From the NCBI RefSeq assembly GCF_028476545.1, contig NW_026731570.1, positions 178,501 through 242,500 of the forward strand: DNA of 64,000 nucleotides. The letters run 5' to 3'. Each line of letters begins with the position of its first letter. Positions within the stretch are counted from its first letter, which is position 1. The notes below the pieces were generated by a model. That model was not told the origin of the DNA and ran no database searches. It saw only the letters and a list, made by a program, of their open reading frames with translations. The DNA is from Physella acuta. Its lineage: Eukaryota; Mollusca; Gastropoda; Physidae. Position numbers and translations under genes: made by a program. Below, one piece after another: positions 1-9,039 of this stretch.

Positions 1-1158
1 TACACACAGGGGAGTGATTAGTACACACGACAAGTGAGTGATTAGTACACACAGGTGAGCGATTGGTACACACGCCAGGTGAGTGATTGGTACACACTAC
101 AGGTGAGTGATTGGTACACACGTCAGGTGAGTCATTGGTACACACTACAGGGGAGTGATTGGTATACATCACAAGTGAGTAGTTGGTACACGTGAGAGGT
201 GAGTGATTGGTACACACTACAAGTGAGTGATTGGTACACATCACAAGTGAGTAGTTGGTACACGTGAGAGGTGAGTGATTGGTACACACTACAAGTGAGT
301 GATTGGTACACATCACAAGTGAGTGATTGGTATATATCACAAGTGAGTAGTTGGTACACACTACAAGTGAGTGATTAGTACACATCACAAGTGAATGATT
401 GGTACACACTACAAGTGAGTGATTAGTACACATCACAAGTGAGTGATTGGTACACATCACAAGTGAGTGATTGGTACACACTACAAGTGAGTGATTAGTA
501 CACATCACAAGTGAGTGATTGGTATATATCACAAGTGAGTAGTTGGTACACGTGAGAGGTGAGTGATTGGTACACACTACAAGTGAGTGATTGGTACACA
601 CTACAAGTGAGTGATTAGTACACATCACAAGTGAGTGATTGGTACACATCACAAGTGAGTGATTGGTACACACTACAAGTGAGTGATTAGTACACATCAC
701 AAGTGAGTGATTGGTATACATCACAAGTGAGTAGTTGGTACACGTGAGAGGTGAGTGATTGGTACACACTACAAGTGAGTGATTGGTACACATCACAAGT
801 GAGTGATTGGTATATATCACAAGTGAGTAGTTGGTACACACTACAAGTGAGTGATTAGTACACATCACAAGTGAGTGATTGGTACACACTACAAGTGAGT
901 GATTAGTACACATCACAAGTGAGTGATTGGTACACATCACAAGTGAGTGATTGGTACACACTACAAGTGAGTGATTAGTACACATCACAAGTGAGTGATT
1001 GGTATATATCACAAGTGAGTAGTTGGTACACGTGAGAGGTGAGTGATTGGTACTTATCACAGGTGAGTGATTGGTACACACGACAGGTGAGTGATTGGTA
1101 TGTACACACAACAGGTGAGTGAGTGATTGTCAGGTACACACTACAGGTGAGTGATTAT
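1..1158. repeat. 24-bp minisatellite with 480-bp higher-order unit
   Basis: Tandem array with a 24-bp monomer of the form GTGAGTGATTGGTACACA followed by CTACAA or TCACAA. Monomer variants recur in a fixed order: about 240-573 and 720-1053 agree at all but one position that I compared (331 bp), an offset of exactly 480 bp or 20 monomers. The period is divisible by three, so a reading frame stays open on the minus strand, but this is repeat translation. The array probably lies in an intron of the gene whose next exon starts at 1672. It continues off the left edge. Confidence 0.95.
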
Positions 1159-1250
1159 CGGAGTGTAAGGTGATTATTACATAAGGGAAATATTAATATT
1201 TATTGTCAATAAACACTGCTTGTAATTGTAGATTGTTTTCGTAGGTTTAA

Positions 1251-1671
1251 GCAGTTCGCTGCTACACTTTCACAGGCGTAATTTGCAGTCTCTGTAGTCA
1301 AATATAATTCGCAGATGCTTTCTTTCTTCCATTCTGCATCTATTGTTTCATTTTTCTATATTTTATACTAGACCATTAGTTCGCAGTTTCCAATTATTTA
1401 TACCACAGGTATAGTTCGCACTTTACCTTATTCTATTCCACAAGAAGTTCGCAGTTTTAGTTCGCAGTTTACCCTATTCCATACCAATGTTTTGATTTGC
1501 ATTTTCCTATATTCCATACCACAGGTATAGTTCGCACTTTACCTTATTCTAATCCTCAATTCGCAGTTTACCTCCTTATATACTACAGATATAGTTCGCA
1601 GTTTACCATATTCTATATAAAAGGTATAGTTCGCATTTTCCTATATTCCCTACCACAGGTATAGTTCGCAG
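1251..1671 (+). repeat. Degenerate TTCGCAG repeat ending on an intron acceptor
   Basis: About ten diverged units built on CCACAGGTATAGTTCGCAG plus a pyrimidine-rich stretch (TTTACCTTATTCTATA). The last unit ends in TTCGCAG at 1671, which is the acceptor of the exon starting at 1672. The real splice site is therefore one member of a family of near-identical CAG sites. The 92 bases before this block (1159-1250) are AT-rich with no feature. Confidence 0.75.
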
Positions 1672-1867
1672 CTTCCTGTACTTTGTTGAGAACGGCAAGC
1701 TGTCCGCCAAGTCGACGGAGATGCTGAAGGTCACGTGGTCAGTGGACACCCGCCCCTGGAGCCCAGCGGTCATCATGGACCAGAACAACAACATCACCAT
1801 GGGCAACAGCTCCAGCCTCGTCTACGGCATGGACACTTCCAGCGTCAGGGTCAAGGTCGAGATCAAG
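1672..1867 (+). CDS. Internal exon of an unrecognised protein gene
   Basis: Open exon of 196 bases between an AG acceptor (TTCGCAG, 1665-1671) and a GT donor (AAG/GTACGT at 1868). The first base completes a codon begun upstream and 65 codons follow, from FLYFVENGKL to SSVRVKVEIK. GC content and codon use are clearly richer than in the surrounding AT-rich DNA. There are two N-glycosylation sequons (NIT, NSS) and no cysteine, which fits but does not prove an extracellular protein. The exon joins in phase 0 to the terminal exon at 2632. I do not recognise the family. The earlier exons must lie left of the window, because only repeats precede this exon. Confidence 0.8.
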
Positions 1868-1960
1868 GTACGTCTGTCACTGCGGTCTTTGATGTCTTTC
1901 AATGTAGTGTTCTATGCCTGCTAATGTGGTAGTTAATATCTGGTAATGTAGTCTTTATAG

Positions 1961-2225
1961 CACGACGTGGTCGAATGGTAGAGCATACGTCTTATAACCC
2001 GAAAGTCTCGAGTTCGAATCTAGGGTTCATGTTCGTAGAAACTCCCTGAATCCACCGAGCTCATATGGGTACCTGACTTAAATAAAGCAGAGTTTATTCC
2101 AGGCATCTTAGCTCTCCCCCCCCCCCCCCCACCACCAGAGAAAAAAAGTCTGGATGAAACACTGAAATAAAGTAAGGCTGTCTGGAATGCTGACCACTCT
2201 ATCCCTTCATATGAATAGATCATGT
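1961..2225 (+). mobile_element. SINE family A copy, split by a hAT MITE
   Basis: tRNA-derived head with a good A box (TGGTCGAATGG) and B box (GAGTTCGAATC). It is followed by the family body: CCTGAATCCACC, GGGTACCTGACTTA, then CTGACCACTCTATCCCTTCATATG. The body is interrupted at 2088-2164 by a hAT MITE. It lies in the intron between the two exons of the left-hand gene. The tail is truncated: the usual CTACTTCATCTGCCC motif is missing. Confidence 0.9.
2088..2164 (+). mobile_element. hAT MITE family 1, short copy inside a SINE
   Basis: 77-bp element beginning CAGAGTTTATTCCAGG and ending CTGGATGAAACACTG, imperfect terminal inverted repeats of the CAGTGTTTCTTCCAG family, with a C tract between. 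Perfect 8-bp target-site duplication AAATAAAG at 2080-2087 and 2165-2172. The CAG...CTG ends and 8-bp duplication are the hallmark of the hAT superfamily. It is an internally deleted form of the ~235-bp copy at 2354. It inserted after the SINE, so it is the younger of the two. Confidence 0.9.
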
Positions 2226-2353
2226 ACACAGAAAAAAGCTGCGTTTTTTAATACTTGAGACTTTTAATACATCGGACCGATGATTTACCAATGTTTAACC
2301 ATGTTAACCAATGTTTGACTAATATCCAACCAGGGTTTAACCAAATTTATGTT

Positions 2354-2590
2354 CAGTGTTTCTTCCAGGTACCCATTAAATTTGGGGGGGGGGGGGAGGG
2401 GCACTTGAAATTTTCGGGGGGGGGGGGGCGGTCAACATTTTTCGGGGGGGGGGGGGGGGGGGCGGACACTAAAAGTGTATGTTTACTATATAAAATCCCT
2501 CTCGTTCGGGGGGGGGGGCGGTAGACTTTCTTCAGGGAGGCTCCGCCCCCCCCCCCCCCCCCCTCGAAGAGATGCCTGGAAGAAACTCTG
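2354..2590 (-). mobile_element. hAT MITE family 1, long copy in the intron
   Basis: 237-bp element with termini CAGTGTTTCTTCCAGG and CCTGGAAGAAACTCTG, flanked by a perfect 8-bp duplication TTTATGTT (2346-2353 and 2591-2598). The interior carries three long G tracts and one C tract on the + strand (GGGGG... at about 2383, 2415 and 2444; CCCCC... at about 2545). The G tracts are C tracts on the family's own strand. It ends only 41 bases before the terminal exon at 2632, so it sits against the polypyrimidine tract and branch-point zone. Confidence 0.92.
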
Positions 2591-2631
2591 TTTATGTTTA
2601 ACATTCACTATTCACTCTTTCGCCTCCACAG

Positions 2632-2943
2632 GAAAAAGAAGCCACGTTTGCCGGGAAAAACTCCGAGCTATTTTTAGAAATCAACAACATCCGGTCCATC
2701 GACTCGACCGCCTCTAACCCGGAGGTCATAGGTCAGTCGCTGAAAACCCTGCCCTTCTACCGTGGGGGTGATGGCAGGGACTACCACCTGTACCTGTACA
2801 AGCCTGTCAAGCAGTATGTGCAGGTGTCCACCAAGACAGGGGTCACCCTAGCGGCCAATGACATGGCCACGCGCGCCTACGTCACGCCTGAGAAATGGTT
2901 GGTGGAGAGCATCACGTGGTATCAGGACGAGAGACTGTACTAA
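2632..2943 (+). CDS. Terminal exon of the same unrecognised gene
   Basis: Acceptor CCTCCACAG ends at 2631. The open frame runs from EKEATFAGKN to SITWYQDERLY with stop TAA at 2941-2943: 103 codons in phase 0 with the exon at 1672. Together the two exons give the last 168 residues. They contain no cysteine and many alternating hydrophobic/polar stretches (YHLYLYKPVKQYVQVSTK), suggesting beta strands. Codon use is GC-rich (CTG, GTC, ACC), unlike the flanks. The family is not recognised. The first AATAAA I see downstream is at 4044-4049, more than a kilobase away and beyond a degenerate repeat block, so the 3' end is uncertain. Confidence 0.82.
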   Translation, partial: EKEATFAGKNSELFLEINNIRSIDSTASNPEVIGQSLKTLPFYRGGDGRDYHLYLYKPVKQYVQVSTKTGVTLAANDMATRAYVTPEKWLVESITWYQDERLY

Positions 2944-3044
2944 GGATAGTTGTTGTTTTTTTGTGAAGCGAGTAGATCCTGTTAAACCCGAATAATTTGA
3001 AATTGATCACTTCCTAACTCCGTACTGTGGCTATCAACATAAGC

Positions 3045-3740
3045 TCTAACCCATACCCTAGCCATGACACTAGTACCCCGTACCCTAGCCTCAACCCTAA
3101 CCTCAACCAATCCTAGCAATCACACCAGTACTCCCTCAACCCAATACCCTAACCTTGACCCTTACCCTAGAAATCGCACTAGCACTTCCTCTACCCGTTA
3201 ACCTTGACCCTTACCATATCACACTAGTAAGTCATCTACTTCGTACCCTAACCTTGACCCTTACCCTTGCCACCACACTAGCACCACCCCCCCCCCTCTA
3301 TCCCGTACCCTAACCTGAACCTTAACGCTTACTCTAACATTCATTCTAGCGCTCCCTCTAGTCCGTACGCCGTATCCTAACCATAGTCTATACTACTGTA
3401 TTCATCACCCTAAAGTTTACCCTAAATATCATCTTAGCACTTACCCCACAAGTACCCTAACCTTGACCCTTACCCTTGCCATCACACTAGCAGCCCCCCC
3501 CCCCCCTATCCAGTACCCTAGCCTGAACCCTAACGCTTACCCTAACATATATCCTAGCGCTCCCCCTATCCCGTACCCCATATCCTAACCGTAGCCTTTA
3601 CCGTATCCATCACCCTAACTTTTACCCTAACAATTATCTTAGCACTACCTGTACCCTAACCTTAAGCCCAACTATAGCCATTACTGAGGACTCCCTAACC
3701 CTTAAACTTAACACTTAAAACCGTAACCCTTAACCTAGCT
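3045..3740 (+). repeat. Degenerate CCCTAA telomere-like block with ~208-bp unit
   Basis: Dense in CCCTAA, CCCTAG and ACCCTAACC words interleaved with ACTAGCACC and C tracts. A longer unit recurs: CTAGCACCACCCCCC near 3280 and CTAGCAGCCCCCCCC near 3488 start two copies about 208 bases apart that continue through GTACCCTAACCTGAACC, CTTACTCTAACAT and CGTATCCTAACC. The pattern resembles decayed (CCCTAA)n telomeric DNA organised into a larger tandem unit. It begins about 100 bases after the stop codon of the left-hand gene and may be part of its 3' UTR. Confidence 0.75.
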
Positions 3741-4290
3741 TATAGTCTGCTCCTATCCTCGCTCTAGCTATATGCCAATGCTTTGTTTGGGCCTAACATA
3801 AAATTACCATCTACTTAATATTTTTGTGATTACAAGAATTAGTTGCTTACGTGAATTTAATTACAAAACAACCGAAGTAATGCTGATATGTGGATTAGCA
3901 TTACAGTATTTTTCTTGATCTTGTAATACTATCAGATATTTATTTGAAAAAAAAAATCTAATTTTTTAAAAACAAGTTTCTCAATTCTTCACTTTTTAAA
4001 ATTGTTGTTGATGGTGCTGTTTTTTTGTTGAGTTACATAATTAAATAAAACTAATTGCTAAAAATCTTTACAAAAATACGTTCTGAAGAAAGTAAGAACC
4101 AAGAGACACAACCATTAAATAGGACATTAGACATGGATTTTATTTAGTTATCGTTCTTAGAACCATTAGAACTCCGAGCTAGAAAGCAAAACAGACCGAA
4201 CATATGCGCAGGGAGAAAGAAAATAAGCAGGGCTGGTTACATCTTGTTCAGAGGCTTTATTTTTCTTTTTGAATCTTAATTTTTAATTCT
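3741..4290. other. AT-rich stretch, possible poly(A) signal
   Basis: No gene or repeat family is visible. AATAAA at 4044-4049 is the first canonical polyadenylation hexamer after the stop codon at 2943 and could end the left-hand transcript, but AT-rich DNA produces such words by chance. Confidence 0.4.
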
Positions 4291-4550
4291 TGGAAGGAAT
4301 GCCTTCTAACACATGTGTCGTGTCGTGTCAATTTATTATGCGCCATTTAGGCCGTTGACTTCGATCTCAGCCTGCTTTTATTTCTGAATTTGCTTCCATA
4401 GTCTTTATCCAACCAAGAATTAACTACAAGGTAGCAGTTGTTTGATTTTAGAGTTGTCTCTCCTAGAAGAGTGGTCGTCCTGAGCTGTAGAACCTCATCT
4501 GCCCGAGGATTTGAACTCGAGACTTTTCGGTTTAGCAACAATAAGTTTTA
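4291..4550 (-). mobile_element. SINE family B copy
   Basis: Second tRNA-derived SINE family. Read on the minus strand, the head carries the B box (AGTTCGAATC, from GATTTGAACTCGAGAC near 4508). The body includes GCCTCATCTGCCCGAGG, CAGTTGTTTGATTTTAG and TTATGCGCCATTTAGGCC on the + strand. The same order is seen at 26585-26835 and 59676-59930, all three on the minus strand. Confidence 0.8.
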
Positions 4551-4620
4551 CCGACTCGTATTTACTAGAACGATACCCAATACATTGGAGATAGAAAAGT
4601 TAACATTTGGTACCTGGCGG

Positions 4621-4881
4621 CAGTGGCGTAGCGAGGTCGGGTGTCACCCGGTGCGGCACTTAATGGTGTCACCCCCCCCCCCCCCAGAGGCATAGAGACC
4701 CTTCCCAGGGACAAACTTTCAAATTTTCGATTTGCACCCCCCCCCATCAAACTTTCGATTTGCACCCCCCTCGAGTTTTTCTCTATATATTTTGCTATTT
4801 TTTGCCTTGGTGTCACCCCCCTAAATGGTGTCACCCGGTGCGGTCCGCACCCCCCGCCCCCCCCCCCTCGCTACGCCCCTG
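4621..4881 (+). mobile_element. hAT MITE family 2 (CAGTGGCGTAGC ends)
   Basis: Starts CAGTGGCGTAGCGAGG and ends CCTCGCTACGCCCCTG, inverted repeats of about 16 bp. Flanks CCTGGCGG (4613-4620) and TCTGGCGG (4882-4889) match at 7 of 8 positions, an aged 8-bp target-site duplication. The interior has C tracts and repeated CAAACTTTCGATTTGCACC and GGTGTCACC words. It inserted at the tail end of a minus-strand family A SINE. Confidence 0.85.
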
Positions 4882-4889
4882 TCTGGCGG

Positions 4890-5032
4890 TCTATGTGGCA
4901 GATGAATTAGAGCTGAGCTGTGTATGACATGGGCACATGGAAGGATGCCGTGGTCAGCACTATGCCCAACCATCCTTGACTTCTCTAACGTGGTTCAGGT
5001 ACCCATCAGAGCTGGGTTGACTCAGGGACTAC
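4890..5032 (-). mobile_element. SINE family A copy, head removed
   Basis: Body and tail of a family A SINE on the minus strand: GGCAGATGAATTAGAG, GGTCAGCACTATGCCC, GGTACCCATCAGAGCTGGG. It is cut at GACTCAGGGACTA by a family 1 hAT MITE; no tRNA head follows. Confidence 0.85.
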
Positions 5033-5176
5033 CAGAGTGTTTTCTAGCGAAGAAAGTCTACCGCCGAAATGGAATTTATATAGGAAATATTTAATTTTAC
5101 CAGTGTCCTACCCCCCCCCCCCCCGGAAAATTTAAACACCCCCCTCCCGGAGAAAAAAAGTTTGAAAGAAACACTG
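5033..5176 (+). mobile_element. hAT MITE family 1 copy
   Basis: Begins CAGAGTGTTTTCTAGCG, contains GTCTACCGCC, TGGAATTTATATAGGAAAT and two C tracts, and ends AAGTTTGAAAGAAACACTG. This is the family 1 layout with a shortened left end. No convincing target-site duplication. Confidence 0.75.
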
Positions 5177-6278
5177 GAAACGTCCTATGCGATGTAATGA
5201 AATTAACCACTTAAACGTTCGATGCCACTGCTAGCCACGATTATAACAGTCACATGTGTCGTCGTCCCCCGCCACCCCACCCCACTCTCGTATTTCCCTG
5301 AACGCAACTAATTGCTAATCCAGTTACCCCAGAGTAGGATTACTTCCTAGATTTGTTTACATCTGTCTTGCTCAAAGTTTATGAAGACAACTCACTGGTC
5401 CTACTGAAAGGGACAGCACTCTATCCATGTTTTACAGTTATAGCCCTTACTATAAAAAAAACGTGCTGAATTTTTATTTTTTTGCCGGTACAATTGAAAT
5501 TATTCTTAACAATAATTATGTATTACTTAGCAATGTTTGGAAACTAGTGGTATATATTTAAATTATAATGGATTCAAATAGTATTTTTGTGAGATTTTTA
5601 GTTTGTCAGTGAAAAATTTAATCACAATCAAGGATATTTCGACGTTTCGGTCTCTCAAGTTTCAGCGCTACGGGTTTATTGAGGTAAAACGATTACTTTC
5701 TAATTAGACATACATATGATACAAATACATTTTATTCGTAGACCCAAAATACTCATTTTTACAATCTTAAGGACGCATGTAATTATTTAAATTAAGTTAT
5801 AAAAAGTACAAATATCTATTTTTGGCTTTAAAAAATACATTTAAAAATTAAACTTTTTTTTTCAATATTTACTTAAATTAGGAAATTTACGACTATCTGT
5901 AATAGAATTGCCCGACTTAAAAAGTACTTTGACTGACTGTTTGCTTAGCTCCTCCCACAACTCACTCGTGACCTTCTAATTATAACTTAGCGGCGTCAAG
6001 TTTAGTTAAAAACCAGAGAACAGGCCCTGTAATAAGGAAAAAACAACGAAATAAAATAAAAGTACTAATGCTATTTTTAGATTCAGTCAGATCACGTAGC
6101 GTCTGACGTCATATGTGAAGAGATCTATAAAAAACGTCTCCAACTTTTGCTGTTTCCTGATTTAGTCATTTTTAAATTGTGTTTTTAACATTTTTTTATT
6201 TTACCATTTTATTTTTAAAAGATACAACCCATTTTATAAAATTATATTACGTCAACCATTTTTGTATTGAAACTGTTT
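5177..6278. other. AT-rich stretch without recognisable gene
   Basis: Ordinary AT-rich DNA with short homopolymers. I see no long open frame, repeat family or splice-flanked exon. Confidence 0.5.
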
Positions 6279-6686
6279 ATTCGATTCTTCATTTAGATCT
6301 TCATTTTTGAAAAGTTACTAAATAAACAATCGAATTTACAGAGACATTAAGAACCTCTCTACATTGAAATAAAAACAAAGGCAACATTCGATTCTACATT
6401 TACATTTCTGAAAAGCTACTGAATAAACAATCGAAATTACAAAGAAATCATGAACCTCTTTTTCATTGAAATAAAAACAAAGGTAGCATTCGATTCTATA
6501 TTTACATTTCTGAAAAGCTACTGAATAAACGATCGAATTTACAAAGAAATCAAGAACCTCTTCTCATAGAAATAAAAACAAAGTAGCATTCGTTTCTATA
6601 TTTACATTTCTGAAAAGCTACTGAATAAACGATCGAACTTATAGAGAAATCAAGAACCTCTCATCATTGTAATAAAAACAAAAGAC
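6279..6686. repeat. Four tandem copies of a ~100-bp unit
   Basis: Units share CATTCGATTCTACATTTACA, TTTCTGAAAAGCTACTGAA, TAAACAATCGAA and AAGAACCTCT...ATTGAAATAAAAACAAAG. CATTCG recurs at 6385, 6487 and 6587 (spacing 102 and 100), with a more diverged first copy from about 6279. Satellite-like but short. Confidence 0.85.
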
Positions 6687-7033
6687 AACGCCCACGCTTA
6701 TCAGACGAGGAGTCCTAAATAGCAGACGGGAATCAAAACACTTGTTCTACGCTTGTAACTAGAGTGTGAGATATTTTTAACACTTGGGAAATTTCCGATA
6801 CCCAGCAGTGAGCCGCTGCGAATACATCAATATTAATTTACATAGCGGGTTGTAAGCGGTGGGTAGGGGCTAGGACAGAGGGCAGCGGATCCGGACGTCA
6901 GGTTGGTATTGACGTCTGCTCACTCAAAGACCCAGACGACAGACAACAGCTGCTGAGTGCTCAAAAGGCGGGAAAAGTTTAGTTTTGGTACGAATTATTT
7001 TTTAACCTCGTGATCTTTCTGGGTTCGGTTTTT
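6687..7033. other. GC-richer unique stretch
   Basis: The part from about 6790 to 6975 is less AT-rich than its surroundings and contains two GACGTC palindromes (near 6895 and 6920). No open frame or splice pattern is convincing. It could be regulatory, but there is nothing decisive. Confidence 0.3.
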
Positions 7034-7290
7034 TTTTACTTTCTCGTACATACAAAGAATAGAGAAAGTCTTGTAATCTTGCACACCTCCCTGAGTCGGA
7101 AAACATAGTTTTACAATCTTGTCCGTATGTCTGTGTGTATGCTTGTGTGTATGTGTGTGTGTGTCTGTAAACACGACAACTTGAGTACCGTTACAGCTAG
7201 GTTGATGAAATTTCATATGTAAGTATTATATCAAATCCGCGATTTCCGGTAACCGGAAATGAAACTTTAAACTCAATTTTGACTAAAATG
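7034..7290 (+). mobile_element. TTTCTCGTA repeat element, copy 1
   Basis: Starts with the inverted-repeat end TTTACTTTCTCGTACATAC ... AGAGAAAGTCTTGTAATC, followed by TTTTACAATCTTGTCCGTAT, a TG/TCTG microsatellite, ACTTGAGTACCGTTACAGC, TGATGAAATTTCAT and a TTCCGGTAACCGGAAAT palindrome. The same order recurs at 54590-55068 (minus) and 60466-60690 (plus). The class is unknown to me. Confidence 0.75.
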
Positions 7291-7319
7291 TCAAGAACTT
7301 CCCAGATCAATTAATTTAA

Positions 7320-7572
7320 GATGACGGGTGGTAGAGCTTACACATGCTAACCCGAAAGTCTCAAGTTCGAATCCGGGGCTTAAGTCTGTAGGACTTTTCT
7401 GAGTCCAAATTTGATGGGTACTTGACTTAGGTGAAGGAAACTAAGGAGGCTGGGCATAATGCTGACCACGTGTACCTGACTTATGTGAAGGAAACTTAGT
7501 TGACTGGGCATAATGCTGACCACACTATCCCTTGTATGGCAAAGAAACTGAAAAAGATGGACTTCATGTGAT
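7320..7572 (+). mobile_element. SINE family A copy with internal duplication
   Basis: Head GGGTGGTAGAGC ... AGTTCGAATCCGGGG, then the body. The segment ACTTAGGTGAAGGAAACTAA through GCATAATGCTGACCAC is repeated immediately, with differences, as ACTTATGTGAAGGAAACTTA through GCTGACCACACTATCCC. The unit is about 55 bp, so this copy has a local tandem duplication. It faces tail-to-tail with the minus-strand copy at 7627. Confidence 0.88.
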
Positions 7573-7626
7573 CCACGTTTAACAATATCTAATTTTTAAT
7601 CTAATTTATAATCATCTTTTTCTTGT

Positions 7627-7846
7627 TCGTGCCCAAGTCACATGGGGCAGATGAAGTAGAGTATCTGTTTCAGATACCTCGGCATATGAAGGGAAAGGTT
7701 GGTCAGCATTACGCCCAGCCGCCTTTACTTTCCCTAACGTGAGTTAGGTACCCATCAGGGTTGGGTGGACTCAGGGACATCCTACTGACCTGAACCCGGA
7801 TTCGAACTCAGACTTTAGGGTAAATATTCTAGCTCTCTACCGTCTC
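7627..7846 (-). mobile_element. SINE family A copy
   Basis: Near full-length minus-strand copy. On the + strand it starts TCGTGCCCAAGTCACATGGG, GCAGATGAAGTAGAGT, continues GCCGCCTTTACTTTCCCTAA and GGTACCCATCAGGGTTGGG, and ends with the tRNA-derived GGATTCGAACTCAG and CTCTACCGTCTC. Confidence 0.9.
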
Positions 7847-7905
7847 ATTTGAATCTAATTGGTCATTATAATTATATTTTAAGATTACTATATTATATAT
7901 AGTAA

Positions 7906-7926
7906 TCTCTCTCTCTCTCTCTCTCT

Positions 7927-7994
<68 letters not shown>
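7906..7994. repeat. (CT)n(TA)n compound microsatellite
   Basis: About 20 bases of CT followed by about 65 bases of TA repeats. Confidence 0.98.
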
Positions 7995-7996
<2 letters not shown>

Positions 7997-8782
7997 CAAA
8001 AAAAAGCGGATAGTATGGTACTTATTGATTATTGTTTTTAAAAAATCATAAATATGAATTTACAATTTTTCTTTTACATCCAGACTTCTAAAAAGTGGAC
8101 AAACATAACAATGGTAAAAGATACTATAAAAAATCTTTTTAATGCCCTACAAGTACGATGATAAAATTTTAAAAAATTTAAAGGAAGGTTTAAGTTTTCA
8201 TGAAATCTCTGATTCATTGAAGAGACGAAAGAATTTTTTTACTAAAGAACGAAAGTTTGTTTTATTTTCCTTATTTTTCGTGCTTATTATTATAAAGATT
8301 TTGTTCAACTTGTTTTGTTTGAAGAATGAATCTCTACACACAAAAATCTGAATCGTCTTTTTTCAAGTGAAACCATGAAACAAAGAGGGGAAAAAAATGA
8401 AACACATTCTAATGATCTCGTAAAAGATATAAAAGGTAATTACTTTTAGAATCGGGAATTACTTTTCGATTCTAGTTATTCCCAGAGGCTTTAGAAAATC
8501 TCGAAAATGTACCACCGGAAAATATTCTAAACACACAAAAAAAAAGGGGAAAGCAAAAAAATCTGCGAAAACTAATTGGAACAATTTTACTCAAAATAAT
8601 TGGGTCTTTTAATAATTAAAATTTTAATTAAAAATCTAATTGAACAATTCACTTGTGCCGGTTATACAAGTTCAAATATTTTCTACTTTAGTTTCCGCTC
8701 ACGGAAACAACATAGTCACATAATTATGTGAATAATTTACGCTTCACTTAAACAACAAATTAGAAGTAAAGAAAGTTCCCTT
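7995..8782. other. AT-rich stretch without recognisable gene
   Basis: Very AT-rich. A 69-codon open frame starts at 8142 but is lysine/phenylalanine-rich, as expected of AT-rich DNA, and lacks splice or homology signals. Confidence 0.5.
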
Positions 8783-9017
8783 TTCGAACCTGACGGTACA
8801 TGAGGTCTAAGAAGTAGAGTTCACCTGTTTCTGTGACCTCGGCATATAAAGGGAATATGCGGTCAGCACTATGTCCATCTGCCTTTACTCTCCCTAAAGG
8901 GCGCTGGGGTACCCATCAGAACACGATGGAGTCACGTTGACGTTCTACTCATTTAAATCTGGATTTGAACTCGAGACTTTTGGGCTAGTAGCCTAGCGCT
9001 CTACCACAAGGCCACGT
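8783..9017 (-). mobile_element. SINE family A copy
   Basis: Minus-strand copy, diverged: AGTAGAGTTCACCTGTTTC, GGTCAGCACTATGTCC, GGGGTACCCATCAGA, then the head with GGATTTGAACTCGAGAC and GCGCTCTACCACAAGG. Confidence 0.88.
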
Positions 9018-9039
9018 CCTCCCCTTTACTGAAGTAGAT

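Noticed and set aside
132-359. Minus-strand frame with VYQSLTCD repeats
   Set aside because: 24-bp minisatellite translation.
1-1158. CRISPR-like regular repeat spacing
   Set aside because: Units are contiguous, with no unique spacers, and the window is eukaryotic; tandem array, not CRISPR.
8142-8351. 69-codon frame
   Set aside because: Lys/Phe/Leu-rich product of AT-rich DNA, no splice or homology signals.
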